The notes: generated from the sequence alone by a model not told the origin. 64,000 bases of DNA from Myroides odoratimimus (GCF_030326305.1 NZ_JACAKB010000020.1:1-64000); one strand, 5' to 3'; numbered from the stretch's first letter, positions 17,739 to 26,568 are shown. Translations and numbers: made by a program.

Positions 17739-19115
17739 TTAAAAGTAATATTTAAGACCTAATCCAAAATTAAAATAGTAGTCGTTTCTCTTACCTAGCT
17801 TTAAATTATCTAACTTATCAGTAAAACTAAGATTGTGCTCTGCAAAACCAAACACTCCCCATGAATTCGAAATGTTATAGTTTAACCCTAAACCATACTG
17901 TAGCTTCCAAAAGACTGGATTGTCTTTGTCACTTTTGCTTTCAAACAAGGTATTGGTTCCTATCATACCTGGACCTAAATAAACATAAGGAGAGATTTTA
18001 TCATGAGGCAATAAATTAGCTCTTAGGTTTAGATCCACACTAAATGCTTGATTTTTAAAGTTGCTGCCAGAAACTAATTCAAAGGCATTGAAGTTTACCT
18101 CAGTAGATAATACTTTGGATAATTCCCTAGCATAACCTATCCTAAAAGAATATCCAACTTTTTTATCTTTATAATCTCCAAACAGAAGACTTACTCCACC
18201 AGATGCAATAACCTCATTTTTTTGGGTTCTATTTAATTGCGCTCTGTTGTATAATAGAGTTGACTCTTCTTGTTCTTTTAGTTTATTGTATTGAAGAACT
18301 AACTGATCATCTACAGTTTTTTCTTCTTTAGATTTCCATAATTCGGCATCTATACCTTCTATAATTAAGCTTTCTACAGCTTTTTCAATAGCTTCTTTTA
18401 ACGCTAATTGAACAGGTTCATTAGATGTAAAACCTGTTTCAACCTCTAGTAGCCGTTGAAAGTTTACATATCTAAATAAATTAGCTGAAACTGCCTGAGA
18501 AAGTATTGTCTTAGAAACATATACTGTTTTTAAGACTTTACCATTTGTAGTTGAGACTGCTCGTAGATAGACTGTTAACCTGTCTTCTCTATACTGAGTA
18601 GAACCACCAACACCAAAATATCGAGCACCGGTTCCTCCTGTTATAATATTAGAATCATAAGAAGTTATTCCTCCTTCTAGTAAAATACCTGCAAATAATA
18701 GGGGAGGTAAAGCTGTTTGATTTTTATCTCCTGCTTGTCTAAATTGTTCGCGGGTTGTATTTATAATATTGCGTTCATTTAATAGATTTCCTAAATTCTC
18801 ACGCTCTACGATTGTAAACCACCCACTATCCTCTAGTGCTTTTGCAAGGATTGTAGTTCCTCCTTGAGGAACAGCAGTGCTAAAAGAACTACCAACATCT
18901 ACATTTTTATACTGTCCAGTTTGGTCTCTAAAATTATAGATACCAGCAACTATTGGCTCAGATGGTTTAGGTAGATTTTTTAAGTTCTTGCTTGTAGTAC
19001 TTGTCTCACCTGTTCTAGCCATTTGTTTGGCATAAGGTTGATTTAAGTACGCTCCGCAGCTACTTATAAGTAAACCAGCTGGGAATGCTATAAGGGCCAC
19101 TCTTAATAAACTCAT
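17739..19115 (-). CDS. csgG: Curli secretion channel CsgG with C-terminal barrel-like extension
   Basis: This is a lipoprotein with lipobox LISSC (Cys20). Residues about 45-270 match CsgG: AGIYNFRDQTGQYKN, STAVPQGGTTILAKALEDSG, WFTIVERENLGNLLNER. CsgG forms the nonameric outer-membrane pore that exports curlins. E. coli CsgG is about 277 residues; this one is 458. The extra part (about 300-458) alternates hydrophobic strands (FRIGYARELSKVLSTEVNF, LNLRANLLPHDKISPYVYLG) and ends in KYYF, like a small OmpX/OmpW barrel. csgF lies 8 bp upstream. Confidence 0.92.
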   Translation of the reverse strand: MSLLRVALIAFPAGLLISSCGAYLNQPYAKQMARTGETSTTSKNLKNLPKPSEPIVAGIYNFRDQTGQYKNVDVGSSFSTAVPQGGTTILAKALEDSGWFTIVERENLGNLLNERNIINTTREQFRQAGDKNQTALPPLLFAGILLEGGITSYDSNIITGGTGARYFGVGGSTQYREDRLTVYLRAVSTTNGKVLKTVYVSKTILSQAVSANLFRYVNFQRLLEVETGFTSNEPVQLALKEAIEKAVESLIIEGIDAELWKSKEEKTVDDQLVLQYNKLKEQEESTLLYNRAQLNRTQKNEVIASGGVSLLFGDYKDKKVGYSFRIGYARELSKVLSTEVNFNAFELVSGSNFKNQAFSVDLNLRANLLPHDKISPYVYLGPGMIGTNTLFESKSDKDNPVFWKLQYGLGLNYNISNSWGVFGFAEHNLSFTDKLDNLKLGKRNDYYFNFGLGLKYYF

Positions 19116-19123
19116 ACTTTCGC

Positions 19124-19525
19124 TTAATAAGTTGGCATCACAATTTGTGTCTGTTCACCAGTCTGAGTGTTTAAAATATTGATAACCATCCCTTCAGCAG
19201 AGTCATAGATTTCAACAGATAAATTCCCCAAGGAAAAGGTTCCTTCTTTTAATTCATCACCAAATTGATCGTTGAATATTTTTCTAGATAATTGACTTAG
19301 TAGTTGACTATTAAGTCTTTCTGAAAACTGATCTAAACCAGAGTTTGTTTTTTGCTTATTTGCAGCAGGATCTTTGAATGAATTCTGTGCAGAGGCAGAA
19401 GCAAGCATCATTTGATAATTAAACACATCTCCTCCAAAGAAAGGATTCATAGGTTTGTATGTTAATTGTTGCGCACTACAAATACTAGTGAATAACAATA
19501 AAATTATATATAATATATTTTTCAT
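19124..19525 (-). CDS. csgF: Curli assembly factor CsgF
   Basis: This 133-residue protein has a signal peptide (about 1-18). The mature N-terminus LTYKPMNPFFGGDVFNYQMM and the following ASAQNSFKDP correspond to the conserved CsgF N-terminal segment (FxNPxFGG, AxAQNSYKDP) that enters the CsgG pore. A helical middle (LDQFSERLNSQLLSQLS) and a C-terminal strand region (NILNTQTGEQTQIVMP) follow. It couples the channel to curlin nucleation at the surface. It is located between csgE and csgG with gaps of 5 and 8 bp. Confidence 0.93.
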   Translation of the reverse strand: MKNILYIILLLFTSICSAQQLTYKPMNPFFGGDVFNYQMMLASASAQNSFKDPAANKQKTNSGLDQFSERLNSQLLSQLSRKIFNDQFGDELKEGTFSLGNLSVEIYDSAEGMVINILNTQTGEQTQIVMPTY

Positions 19526-19530
19526 GATTT

Positions 19531-20337
19531 TTAAAATGTTTTAATTCGTTGTTCATCTCTTTTTAAGCTTTCTAAATACCTCATAGTTTTATTTAAAGCA
19601 CTCTCGCTCATTGATTTTAAGTAATCATATTGAGTTTTAACGAAAAAGGTAAAAATGGGTTGATCTAAAATATTGATAGTAATTTTAGTATTGTTACCAA
19701 GGGTAATAAGTTCTGAAATAGTTATAATATGCTCAGAATTTATGTTATAAGATAAGTACTGTGAATAAAAGAGTTGGTAAAAATCTCTACCTGCTTTGGT
19801 TTTTGTTTGATCAACAACTATTCCTTTAAGCTCTATTTTATTATAGGAGATATCCTCTTGTTCTAGAGAAATATCTACCTCAGAGTCTAGTATAGCTGTA
19901 AACTCCTGTTTGACTAATGTATTATCTTTATTATCATTGATAACATGTCTACTAGTACCTATTAGTTGTTCATTCTCATCATAGATAAGTAACAAAATAA
20001 TAAGTCTGTCTTTTGTATTTCTATTTATTCTAGTTGTAGATAGATTTATCGTCTGAAATCCCTCTAATACTTTTCGACCTGTTTGAACATTAGTAGCTTT
20101 ATTAGCATTTGGATCTTCTAGATTTGACTTTATAACAGAGAGTTTGTAAGAGATACTCTGTGTTATCTCTGTTTTATTATGTGCAATACCTGTAATAATT
20201 ATATCCTCCGGTATTTCTTGAATACTCAGATCAGCTTTAATCTTAGTGTTTAAGATTTGAGCATTTATAGAGTAAGTAAATAAAATGCACAACAGAAACA
20301 AAAGAGTTTGAAAAAATGATGACTGAGACTTTCTCAT
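19531..20337 (-). CDS. csgE: CsgE with N-terminal CsgH/CsgC-like domain
   Basis: The C-terminal part (about 155-268) fits CsgE: GIVVDQTKTKAGRDFYQLFY, ITINILDQPIFTFFV, and the helix ALNKTMRYLESLKRD. CsgE caps the CsgG vestibule and brings curlin to it. E. coli CsgE is about 129 residues; this protein is 268. The N-terminal half after the signal peptide (about 28-140) has a beta-sandwich pattern with ISYKLSVIKSN, TGRKVLEGFQTINLSTTRIN and RLIILLLIYDENEQLI. It resembles CsgH/CsgC, the periplasmic amyloid inhibitors. That resemblance is by eye and is an inference. Confidence 0.88.
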   Translation of the reverse strand: MRKSQSSFFQTLLFLLCILFTYSINAQILNTKIKADLSIQEIPEDIIITGIAHNKTEITQSISYKLSVIKSNLEDPNANKATNVQTGRKVLEGFQTINLSTTRINRNTKDRLIILLLIYDENEQLIGTSRHVINDNKDNTLVKQEFTAILDSEVDISLEQEDISYNKIELKGIVVDQTKTKAGRDFYQLFYSQYLSYNINSEHIITISELITLGNNTKITINILDQPIFTFFVKTQYDYLKSMSESALNKTMRYLESLKRDEQRIKTF

Positions 20338-20351
20338 AATGAAGATGTTAG

Positions 20352-20843
20352 TTAGTAATTTCTTATTATAAGTGATTTATCGCTACCGATGATTGTTATT
20401 TTTAAGTCTTGTGACATTGTATTTTGCCCAAAGACATCTATATTTTGATTGTTTCCTTTTTGTATAATATTAATGTTTTCTACTTTCGTCGAATTGTAAT
20501 TGTAATGAGAGTATTTGTTTTGATCTCCTATCTGATCTATTGTTTGTTTTGACTCTTGACTTGTTGTTAAGACATCTATACTGTTTTGATTTCCTATTTG
20601 TGTGTACTTGATATCACTTGAAGAAGAGTTTATAAGGGTTGAGGCAATAATATTTTCATCCCCAATTTGGGTGATGTAGATTTGTTTCTGATCTTGAAGA
20701 TTAGATTTATCATTTCTGATTGTGTTCTGATTAATCAGAAATATACCTTCATCACTAGTAATATTATTTTTACCATGTTGTGCCCATATGAATGAACAAG
20801 GGGTTAAAAACAACGAGATGTATAGTAGAATTGCGTTTCTCAT
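20352..20843 (-). CDS. Minor curlin, CsgB-like
   Basis: This 163-residue protein has a signal peptide (1-21) and at least four degenerate curlin motifs: YITQIGDENI, YTQIGNQNSI, IDQIGDQNKY and IIQKGNNQNI. Degenerate repeats, low copy number and the position between the major curlin and csgE suggest the nucleator role played by CsgB in E. coli. It starts 80 bp after csgA, beyond a strong hairpin, and is followed by csgE 14 bp downstream. Confidence 0.8.
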   Translation of the reverse strand: MRNAILLYISLFLTPCSFIWAQHGKNNITSDEGIFLINQNTIRNDKSNLQDQKQIYITQIGDENIIASTLINSSSSDIKYTQIGNQNSIDVLTTSQESKQTIDQIGDQNKYSHYNYNSTKVENINIIQKGNNQNIDVFGQNTMSQDLKITIIGSDKSLIIRNY

Positions 20844-20865
20844 CTTGTAAACAATAAAATTATCT

Positions 20866-20910
20866 CTAAAAAAATAAAATTAGTTGTCGCTAGTGAGGTA
20901 GCGACAACTA
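20866..20910 (-). terminator. csgA-csgB intercistronic hairpin (attenuator)
   Basis: A perfect 12-bp stem, TAGTTGTCGCTA (20881-20892) with 20899-20910, has a 6-base loop. On the minus strand it is followed by a T-rich run (ATTTTATTTTTTTA). It lies between csgA and the next operon gene. Partial termination here would give more csgA transcript than transcript of the assembly genes. Confidence 0.75.
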
Positions 20911-20923
20911 ATTGAGTGCATAA

Positions 20924-22201
20924 TTATCTACCTTGTAAAACCACAGAAGCGTTATTGTTTCCAATTTGTGAAACAATACTACTGTTTTGGTTAGACATTT
21001 GTGTAATTACACTTGTATTTCCTACTCCATTTTGTAGAACATCTGCCATGTTTTCAGAACCAAATTGTAATGCTACAGAAGTATTACTACCTCCTTCTTG
21101 CACGATATTGGCAAAGTTTCCAGAAGATTTTTGATCTACTACACTAGTGTTATATTCACCATTTTGATCTACTAAAGCGAAGTTTTCATTTGCTTGTGTA
21201 ACAATACTTGTATTTGCAAATCCATTTTGAGAAACTTCAGCGTAGTTTCCATCCTCTAATTGTAATATTGATGATGTGTTACTTCCTACTTGAGATACAG
21301 ATGCGTAGTTGTCATCTCCTAATTGATCAATTGTAGAAATATTTCTTGTACCTGATTGGCTAACAAGCGCCTCATTAAGATCTCCTGATTGCTTAACAGT
21401 TGAATAGTTTAATTCTCCCTCTTGTCTAGTCTCACTGATGTTTAAAAGACCATCTTGATTCACCCATGAATATGATCTTTCTCCCTCTTGTCTAGTCACA
21501 TTGTAGTTGTAATCTCCAACTTGGTTTGATTCTGAAATATTCTCAGAACCTACTTGATACGCATATGCTCCGTTGTATTCTCCGTCTTGAGCTATTTTAA
21601 TAGAGTTTGATTCCCCATCTTGAATAGCCATAAAATCATTAGATGTACCAGATTGAGCAGCAACAGATTCATTTCTATCTCCATACTGTAATGTCAGACC
21701 TCTATTTTCATTTCCAATTTGAGTAGTAATAGCATAGTTTGCATTACCATCTTGAGTGATTTCAGATTCGTTTAAATCTCCATCTTGTGTTATTCCTGAA
21801 GCATTTGAATTTCCAGCAACTGTTACTAAACCTGTATTATGGTCACCTCTTTGAAAAGCAACGCTTAGGTTGTCATTTCCTTTTAAATCAATTGTAGATG
21901 TGTTAGAATCTCCTAATTGTTCTGTAAATGTGCGGTTTGAGTCCCCTACAATAGAATAGTCTACTAAGTTTTTATTACCATCTTGGTTAATAGTAGAAGT
22001 GTTATCATCACCACGTTGAAGAACAGTACTTAAGTTTTGGTTTTTAGTTTGAGTAAGTTCAAGGTTATTTCTTTCCCCTTGTTGTAAAGCAATAGATAGA
22101 TTACTATCTCCATTTTGTTTTACTGTTGCCTTGTTGTTCTCTTGGGCATTTGCAGTAAGTCCGATTGCTAGCACAGCTAGGCTTAAAACTACTTTTTTCA
22201 T
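20924..22201 (-). CDS. csgA: Major curlin, CsgA-like, about 37 half-repeats
   Basis: The frame is open further upstream, but the signal peptide MKKVVLSLAVLAIGLTANAQ sets the start at 22201, giving 425 residues. The whole mature protein is a run of 11-residue units of the form xSxxxQxGxxN, for example TSTINQDGNKN and SSIVSQIGNNN. I count about 37, with a few irregular 10-residue units. E. coli CsgA has ten such strands. Each unit should form one strand-turn of the curli beta-solenoid. The subunit would be secreted through CsgG. It is the first gene of the operon. Confidence 0.92.
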   Translation of the reverse strand: MKKVVLSLAVLAIGLTANAQENNKATVKQNGDSNLSIALQQGERNNLELTQTKNQNLSTVLQRGDDNTSTINQDGNKNLVDYSIVGDSNRTFTEQLGDSNTSTIDLKGNDNLSVAFQRGDHNTGLVTVAGNSNASGITQDGDLNESEITQDGNANYAITTQIGNENRGLTLQYGDRNESVAAQSGTSNDFMAIQDGESNSIKIAQDGEYNGAYAYQVGSENISESNQVGDYNYNVTRQEGERSYSWVNQDGLLNISETRQEGELNYSTVKQSGDLNEALVSQSGTRNISTIDQLGDDNYASVSQVGSNTSSILQLEDGNYAEVSQNGFANTSIVTQANENFALVDQNGEYNTSVVDQKSSGNFANIVQEGGSNTSVALQFGSENMADVLQNGVGNTSVITQMSNQNSSIVSQIGNNNASVVLQGR

Positions 22202-22257
22202 AAATAAAAAATTAATAAGTGTTATTAAAAAAATGATTGTTTTATAAATGCATTCTT

Positions 22258-22287
22258 GTACCGAAACATGAAATACGTTTTTGGTAC
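22258..22287 (-). promoter_or_regulatory. Inverted repeat upstream of csgA
   Basis: GTACC (22258-22262) pairs with GGTAC (22283-22287), and the inner AAAC/GTTT bases extend the symmetry. It lies 57 bases ahead of the csgA start in the leader or promoter region. It could be an operator or a 5'UTR stem; nothing decides between them. Confidence 0.35.
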
Positions 22288-22466
22288 TATGCAAATTTGA
22301 GATTACAAATCATTTCTTGAAATACCCTTTTTAGGTGATTTTTGGAAAAAATTATGATTTTGTATCTAAAAAATACCTAGTAGGGTGCTTTTATTTTCTT
22401 ATTAACTTCATGTCAATTGTTTGTTTTTTAATGATTTGACTATTTGTTGGTAGTCTCTATAAGTAG

Positions 22467-23882
22467 TTAGTTTAGTTCTTCTTTTTTTAACTGTTGAATA
22501 TGTGTACGACTCTTTATTTCTAATTTAGTATAGAGATTACTAACATGATATTTAGTAGTACTTAATGAAATGAATAGCTTTTCTGATATTTGATTATTAC
22601 TCAAGCCTTGCCATAGACATTCTAAGACTTCTATTTCTCTCGATGTCAGATTGTATTTTTCTCTTAGGGAGTCTAATGTGCTAGTATGTCTTATTTTATG
22701 TTCTACATTTTCAGAATTTAGTAATTCAGAATTTTTCTGATCTAGGATCTGTAGGTAATTCTCTATCTCTAATCGGTATTCATTGTTTTGATTTTGTAAA
22801 TCTCTTACCTTGTAGATAATAGCGAAGGTAATAGTGATAATCTCAGCTGCACTTATAAATCTAAATACATTAATACTAAAATAACTAAACTGGTCAATAC
22901 CTGTATTTATTTGTACTGTATAGCCTATACCAAATAGGACAATAGCACTAAAAGTAAGCAGTAAGAACCGTGCATAGATGTTTTTTCTAAACTGTGTTGC
23001 CGCAAGTATTAAACAAAATAGTGGTACAATAAAACTGATTACTATTATAATACTAAACAAAATATACGTAGGGTAAAGAGTATATATTAGAGATGTCAAG
23101 AAGCTTACTATAAATAATGTTACAAAAACTATTTTATAGTGTTGATATATAGGTTTTATATCTAAGAAATGAATAGTAAATAGACATGCTAACATTGAAG
23201 TTAATGGCATATTCCACGCAAGTAGATACTTCATCTCCCACTGAGTATTTGAAATATAGTAAAACATTCCATCTTCAAAGAATAGGGAAATAAAAATTGC
23301 TATCTGTAATAATGAATAGAATAAAAATCGCTTGTCTTTGAATATAAAGTAAAACAAGATATTAAAGATGATGGATAAAAATGCTATACCATAATAAAGT
23401 CCTAAAAACAATAACTGTTTAGCCTCTTGGGCTCCAAACTGTCCTCTCTCTAGAATGAGTATCTTTAAGTGATCTTCTTGATTTTGATGGAGATTTAAAT
23501 AATACACAGGATTATCTGTGATAATATAGTGCTGAGCGAAACGTGTTTCTAGAAACTTGCCACTACTGTCTAAATTAGGAAGTACAAGATGTAGTTTTCC
23601 AAAATTATAAATATACATATCATAGGCGTAGATATGTGCATTTGGTATTTGAAAAATAATAGGCGAATGCAATTGATCTGGATTAAACTCACCTCTAATC
23701 CAAGTATTGTTTAAAGAATCTGTCGCTATGTATAGATTACTATTGTCTAATGGACGATAAACTAGTGATTCAATTTGTTTTTGATTTATAGAAGGTACTT
23801 GTCCAAGGCTTTTTAATGTTGTTAATAAACAAATGAATACTATAAGATTTAATACAAATCTTTGTGTGTATTTATAATTCAT
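22467..23882 (-). CDS. 7TM sensor with LuxR-type HTH
   Basis: This 471-residue protein has a signal peptide (about 1-28), an extracytoplasmic beta-sandwich like the 7TMR-DISM extracellular domain (about 30-165), seven membrane helices (about 170-365), a short coiled coil and a C-terminal LuxR helix-turn-helix (about 410-468, LTSREIEVLECLWQGLSNNQ and LSTTKYHVSNLYTKLEIKS). It is upstream of csgA on the same strand with a 265-bp gap. I infer a membrane one-component regulator, a plausible functional analogue of the LuxR-type CsgD that controls E. coli curli. Confidence 0.88.
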   Translation of the reverse strand: MNYKYTQRFVLNLIVFICLLTTLKSLGQVPSINQKQIESLVYRPLDNSNLYIATDSLNNTWIRGEFNPDQLHSPIIFQIPNAHIYAYDMYIYNFGKLHLVLPNLDSSGKFLETRFAQHYIITDNPVYYLNLHQNQEDHLKILILERGQFGAQEAKQLLFLGLYYGIAFLSIIFNILFYFIFKDKRFLFYSLLQIAIFISLFFEDGMFYYISNTQWEMKYLLAWNMPLTSMLACLFTIHFLDIKPIYQHYKIVFVTLFIVSFLTSLIYTLYPTYILFSIIIVISFIVPLFCLILAATQFRKNIYARFLLLTFSAIVLFGIGYTVQINTGIDQFSYFSINVFRFISAAEIITITFAIIYKVRDLQNQNNEYRLEIENYLQILDQKNSELLNSENVEHKIRHTSTLDSLREKYNLTSREIEVLECLWQGLSNNQISEKLFISLSTTKYHVSNLYTKLEIKSRTHIQQLKKEELN

Positions 23883-24294
23883 TAATAAAGTATTAGTTAG
23901 GTGTTTAAAAATAAAGATTATTTAATTCAACCATGCTTGTTATCTTTATTTTTTACCTCCTAAAATAGTTTTACTTTTCATTCCATAAGAGTGTGTAATA
24001 TTTGTATGAATAGTATTTAAATAACATTTTTATTGATTTTAACTTCTTGAAGCTGTTTCTTTTTAGTGATATTTTTTGTGTCGTTTCATGTCTTTTTAAA
24101 AAAGATTGTTTGATACATTATTATTTTATGATTTAACAAGTTTTTATAGTATGTTTTTTTTCCATTAATAAGATTAAAATGGCTAGAAAAAAGAAATATA
24201 ATGAGATCAGTAATATCTCTTTATCTCATCTATATGTATGTTGTATAGAATCTACTTTATATAGTACATTTGTTTTTTATGTAAGGAGCCTAAC
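23883..24294. other. AT-rich spacer, no gene seen
   Basis: This spacer lies ahead of two divergent genes and should contain promoters for both. An AAGGAG ribosome-binding site precedes the ATG at 24295. I see no RNA or repeat. Confidence 0.5.
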
Positions 24295-24737
24295 ATGTCT
24301 AAAATTATATATATCACCATAACAACTTTACTGGTTGTCTGTCTTTTTTGTGTTGTTAATCCACTAGTAGAGTGGATCTATCACTTTTAAATATACTTAT
24401 ATCACCTTATGTCTTATGGAGTGATTATCGCTTAGAGAAAGCAGATGCAATAGCGACTGATAGAAGTTTTCTAACTGTCATTGCAGGTGTTATAAACTTA
24501 TTGCTCTTCTTTTACTTAAGAACTGTGTTTAAATTAAATACCTATAAGAAGCAAAGTGAACAAATTCTAAAGGCAGAACTGTGGAGTATCTATATGGATA
24601 GATTTGTTATTGTATTGTGTATTATAACTTCTCTATGTGTAGCCTTTGCGGTTTTTGACAGCTTGTTGACTGTCATATTCGATATGAATAACTCTTTCTT
24701 TGTACCAGGAATTTTAATCTACTCAATCACACACTGA
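24295..24737 (+). pseudogene. Small membrane protein gene split by a frameshift
   Basis: An ATG at 24295 with an AAGGAG ribosome-binding site opens a 31-codon frame (MSKIIYITITTLLVVCLFCV...EWIYHF) that stops at 24390. The next frame runs from the same point to 24737 (LLNILISPYVLWSDYR, two more hydrophobic segments). One extra T in the TTTT run at 24384-24387 would fuse them into a membrane protein of about 147 residues. Either this is a recent frameshift (or sequencing error), or two overlapping genes, the second starting at GTG 24372. The last 19 bases overlap the converging thioesterase gene. No family is recognised. Confidence 0.5.
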
Positions 24738-25453
24738 AAGCTAAGATTGCCTTCTTCTGAGTTGATTAAGTAGTGTTTCTGATTAGTAGTAGATTGAGCG
24801 ATATGGTACTGCTGATTAAAGCGAAGTTCTTTATTAAAGTGCATGTCTATTATAGAGATATTCTCAGGAGCAGTATTATTAGCTTTTAAGGCATTAATAA
24901 CCCATTCAAGATACTTGATGTTAGTCACGTGATTAACCATGTCTAAATCGGAATATCTTACCATATCAGTTACTAGGTGAGTAGTATCTACTTTTTTGTC
25001 AAATGTGGTAAACTCTCCACTGATACTTGTTTTACCCTCATGCTTAGTAAAGTGGTCGTGAGCAATAGCCATCATCTCAGGACGACGTCTTACTGTATTC
25101 ATAATCACCCACATCGAGCTAGCACTAGCAATAAGCTCTCCTTTACAACGTACCTCAAAGTTACGCACAGAGCGAATACCATCTAGTGTTTCTATCCAAG
25201 TAGTGATATCAATGCGTTCTTGCCACTTAGGCATCCTGTCTATTTCTACTCTAAATTTATAAACTACCCAAGACTGGTTAGCTTCTTGTAAATCCCAAAA
25301 ACTTATTCCTCCTAATACTGCGTGAGTAGAAGAGGCCATCTGTATCATTTTACATAGGTCAACTATCTTTAATTGTGCATTTGTATCACAGTCAAAATAG
25401 TCTATCTCAAAACGCTGTGTATATATAGATGTAAAGTTTGGTGATATAGGCAT
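24719..25453 (-). CDS. Acyl-ACP thioesterase
   Basis: This 244-residue protein has two hot-dog folds. The first starts TQRFEIDYFDCDTNAQLKI and contains WVVYKFRVEIDRMPKW and ITTWIETLDGIRSVRNFEV, the pattern of FatA/FatB-type acyl-ACP thioesterases. The second contains VRYSDLDMVNHVTNIKYLEW with the conserved Asn/His residues. It releases fatty acids from acyl carrier protein in the cytosol. The 3' end overlaps the converging small membrane gene. Confidence 0.88.
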   Translation of the reverse strand: MPISPNFTSIYTQRFEIDYFDCDTNAQLKIVDLCKMIQMASSTHAVLGGISFWDLQEANQSWVVYKFRVEIDRMPKWQERIDITTWIETLDGIRSVRNFEVRCKGELIASASSMWVIMNTVRRRPEMMAIAHDHFTKHEGKTSISGEFTTFDKKVDTTHLVTDMVRYSDLDMVNHVTNIKYLEWVINALKANNTAPENISIIDMHFNKELRFNQQYHIAQSTTNQKHYLINSEEGNLSFQCVIE

Positions 25454-25650
25454 AGTGTGTATTTTTGTGATTTCGTTTTTTGTTGTTCTGTCTTTCTCTG
25501 ACTTCGTGTTTTGTTGCTTCTAATACGGATAACACAAATCTTATCTGTTGGTATTTCTGCGATTTTGTCTTTTGTTAGATGTTCTTATATAAGAAAATTA
25601 AACATTACAAAAACGAAAAAACAAAATAACAAAACAGCAAAATAACATTT
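25454..25650. other. Low-complexity T-rich spacer
   Basis: This spacer has repeated short words such as GATTTTGT, TTCGTTTTTTG and AAAACGAAAAAAC. Similar words occur in the spacers at 4143-4200 and 5390-5425. No gene is visible. Confidence 0.5.
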
Positions 25651-26568
25651 TTATCCCATCTTCCCTTCAACTGCTACTACAATCTCTTTAGAAGGAGTCA
25701 TATAGTCAAACCACATTACATCTGGCGTACGTTTAAACCAAGTAATCTGACGCTTAGCAAAGCGTCGTGTATTCTTCTTGATTTCCTCAATAGCGAACTC
25801 TAATGTGAATTCGTTGTCAAAGTACGCAAATAATTCTCGATAGCCAACGGTTTGTAATGCATTGTTATCGCGATGTGGATATAACCCTTGAGCTTCCTTT
25901 AGAAGACCATTATTCATCATAATATCTACGCGCATATTAATTCGCTCATACATCTTCTCTCTATCTGCTTCTAGGCCAATAACAATAGGAGTGAAGTTGC
26001 GAGTATGCTTTTTAATATTTAAGAAACTAGAGTAGGGCTTACCAGTACCTATACAGATCTCTAATGCTCGAGTTACTCTTTGAGGATTGTCTATCGCTAC
26101 TTTTTCATAGTGAATAGGATCCAATTCCTTTAGCATGTTTTGCAAATAAGGAAGGCCTTTTTCTGCTAAGTCTTGATTTAATTGTTCTCTAATGCTTGGA
26201 TCTACATCAGGAAAATCATCAAGCCCGTTGAGGATTGCATTGACAAATAGTCCTGATCCACCTACCATAACCTGTACAGGATTATCTGTAAAGAGCTCAT
26301 CTAGCTTAGCCAGTGCCTCTCTTTCAAAATCTCCTACAGAGTAAGTATCGTGAATGCTGATATTCTGAATAAAGTGATGCGAAGCAGCAGCTAGTTCTTC
26401 CTTAGAAGGCACAGCTGTTCCTATTGCCATTTCCTTATAGAATTGGCGACTATCACATGATATTATATTGGTATTAAAATGTTGTGCAAGTTTGATTCCT
26501 AAAGCTGTTTTACCAATCGCTGTAGGTCCAATGACAACAATAAGATAATTGTTATTTTTCGTAGACAT
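25651..26568 (-). CDS. miaA: tRNA dimethylallyltransferase MiaA
   Basis: This 305-residue protein has the P-loop GPTAIGKTALG (about 14-24), SCDSRQFYKEM and VGGSGLFVNA motifs, then DNPQRVTRALEI and KRQITWFKR, all diagnostic of MiaA. It transfers dimethylallyl to the N6 of A37 in tRNAs reading UNN codons. Its first codons overlap the preceding K+ channel gene by 17 bp, so the two are translationally linked. Confidence 0.97.
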   Translation of the reverse strand: MSTKNNNYLIVVIGPTAIGKTALGIKLAQHFNTNIISCDSRQFYKEMAIGTAVPSKEELAAASHHFIQNISIHDTYSVGDFEREALAKLDELFTDNPVQVMVGGSGLFVNAILNGLDDFPDVDPSIREQLNQDLAEKGLPYLQNMLKELDPIHYEKVAIDNPQRVTRALEICIGTGKPYSSFLNIKKHTRNFTPIVIGLEADREKMYERINMRVDIMMNNGLLKEAQGLYPHRDNNALQTVGYRELFAYFDNEFTLEFAIEEIKKNTRRFAKRQITWFKRTPDVMWFDYMTPSKEIVVAVEGKMG

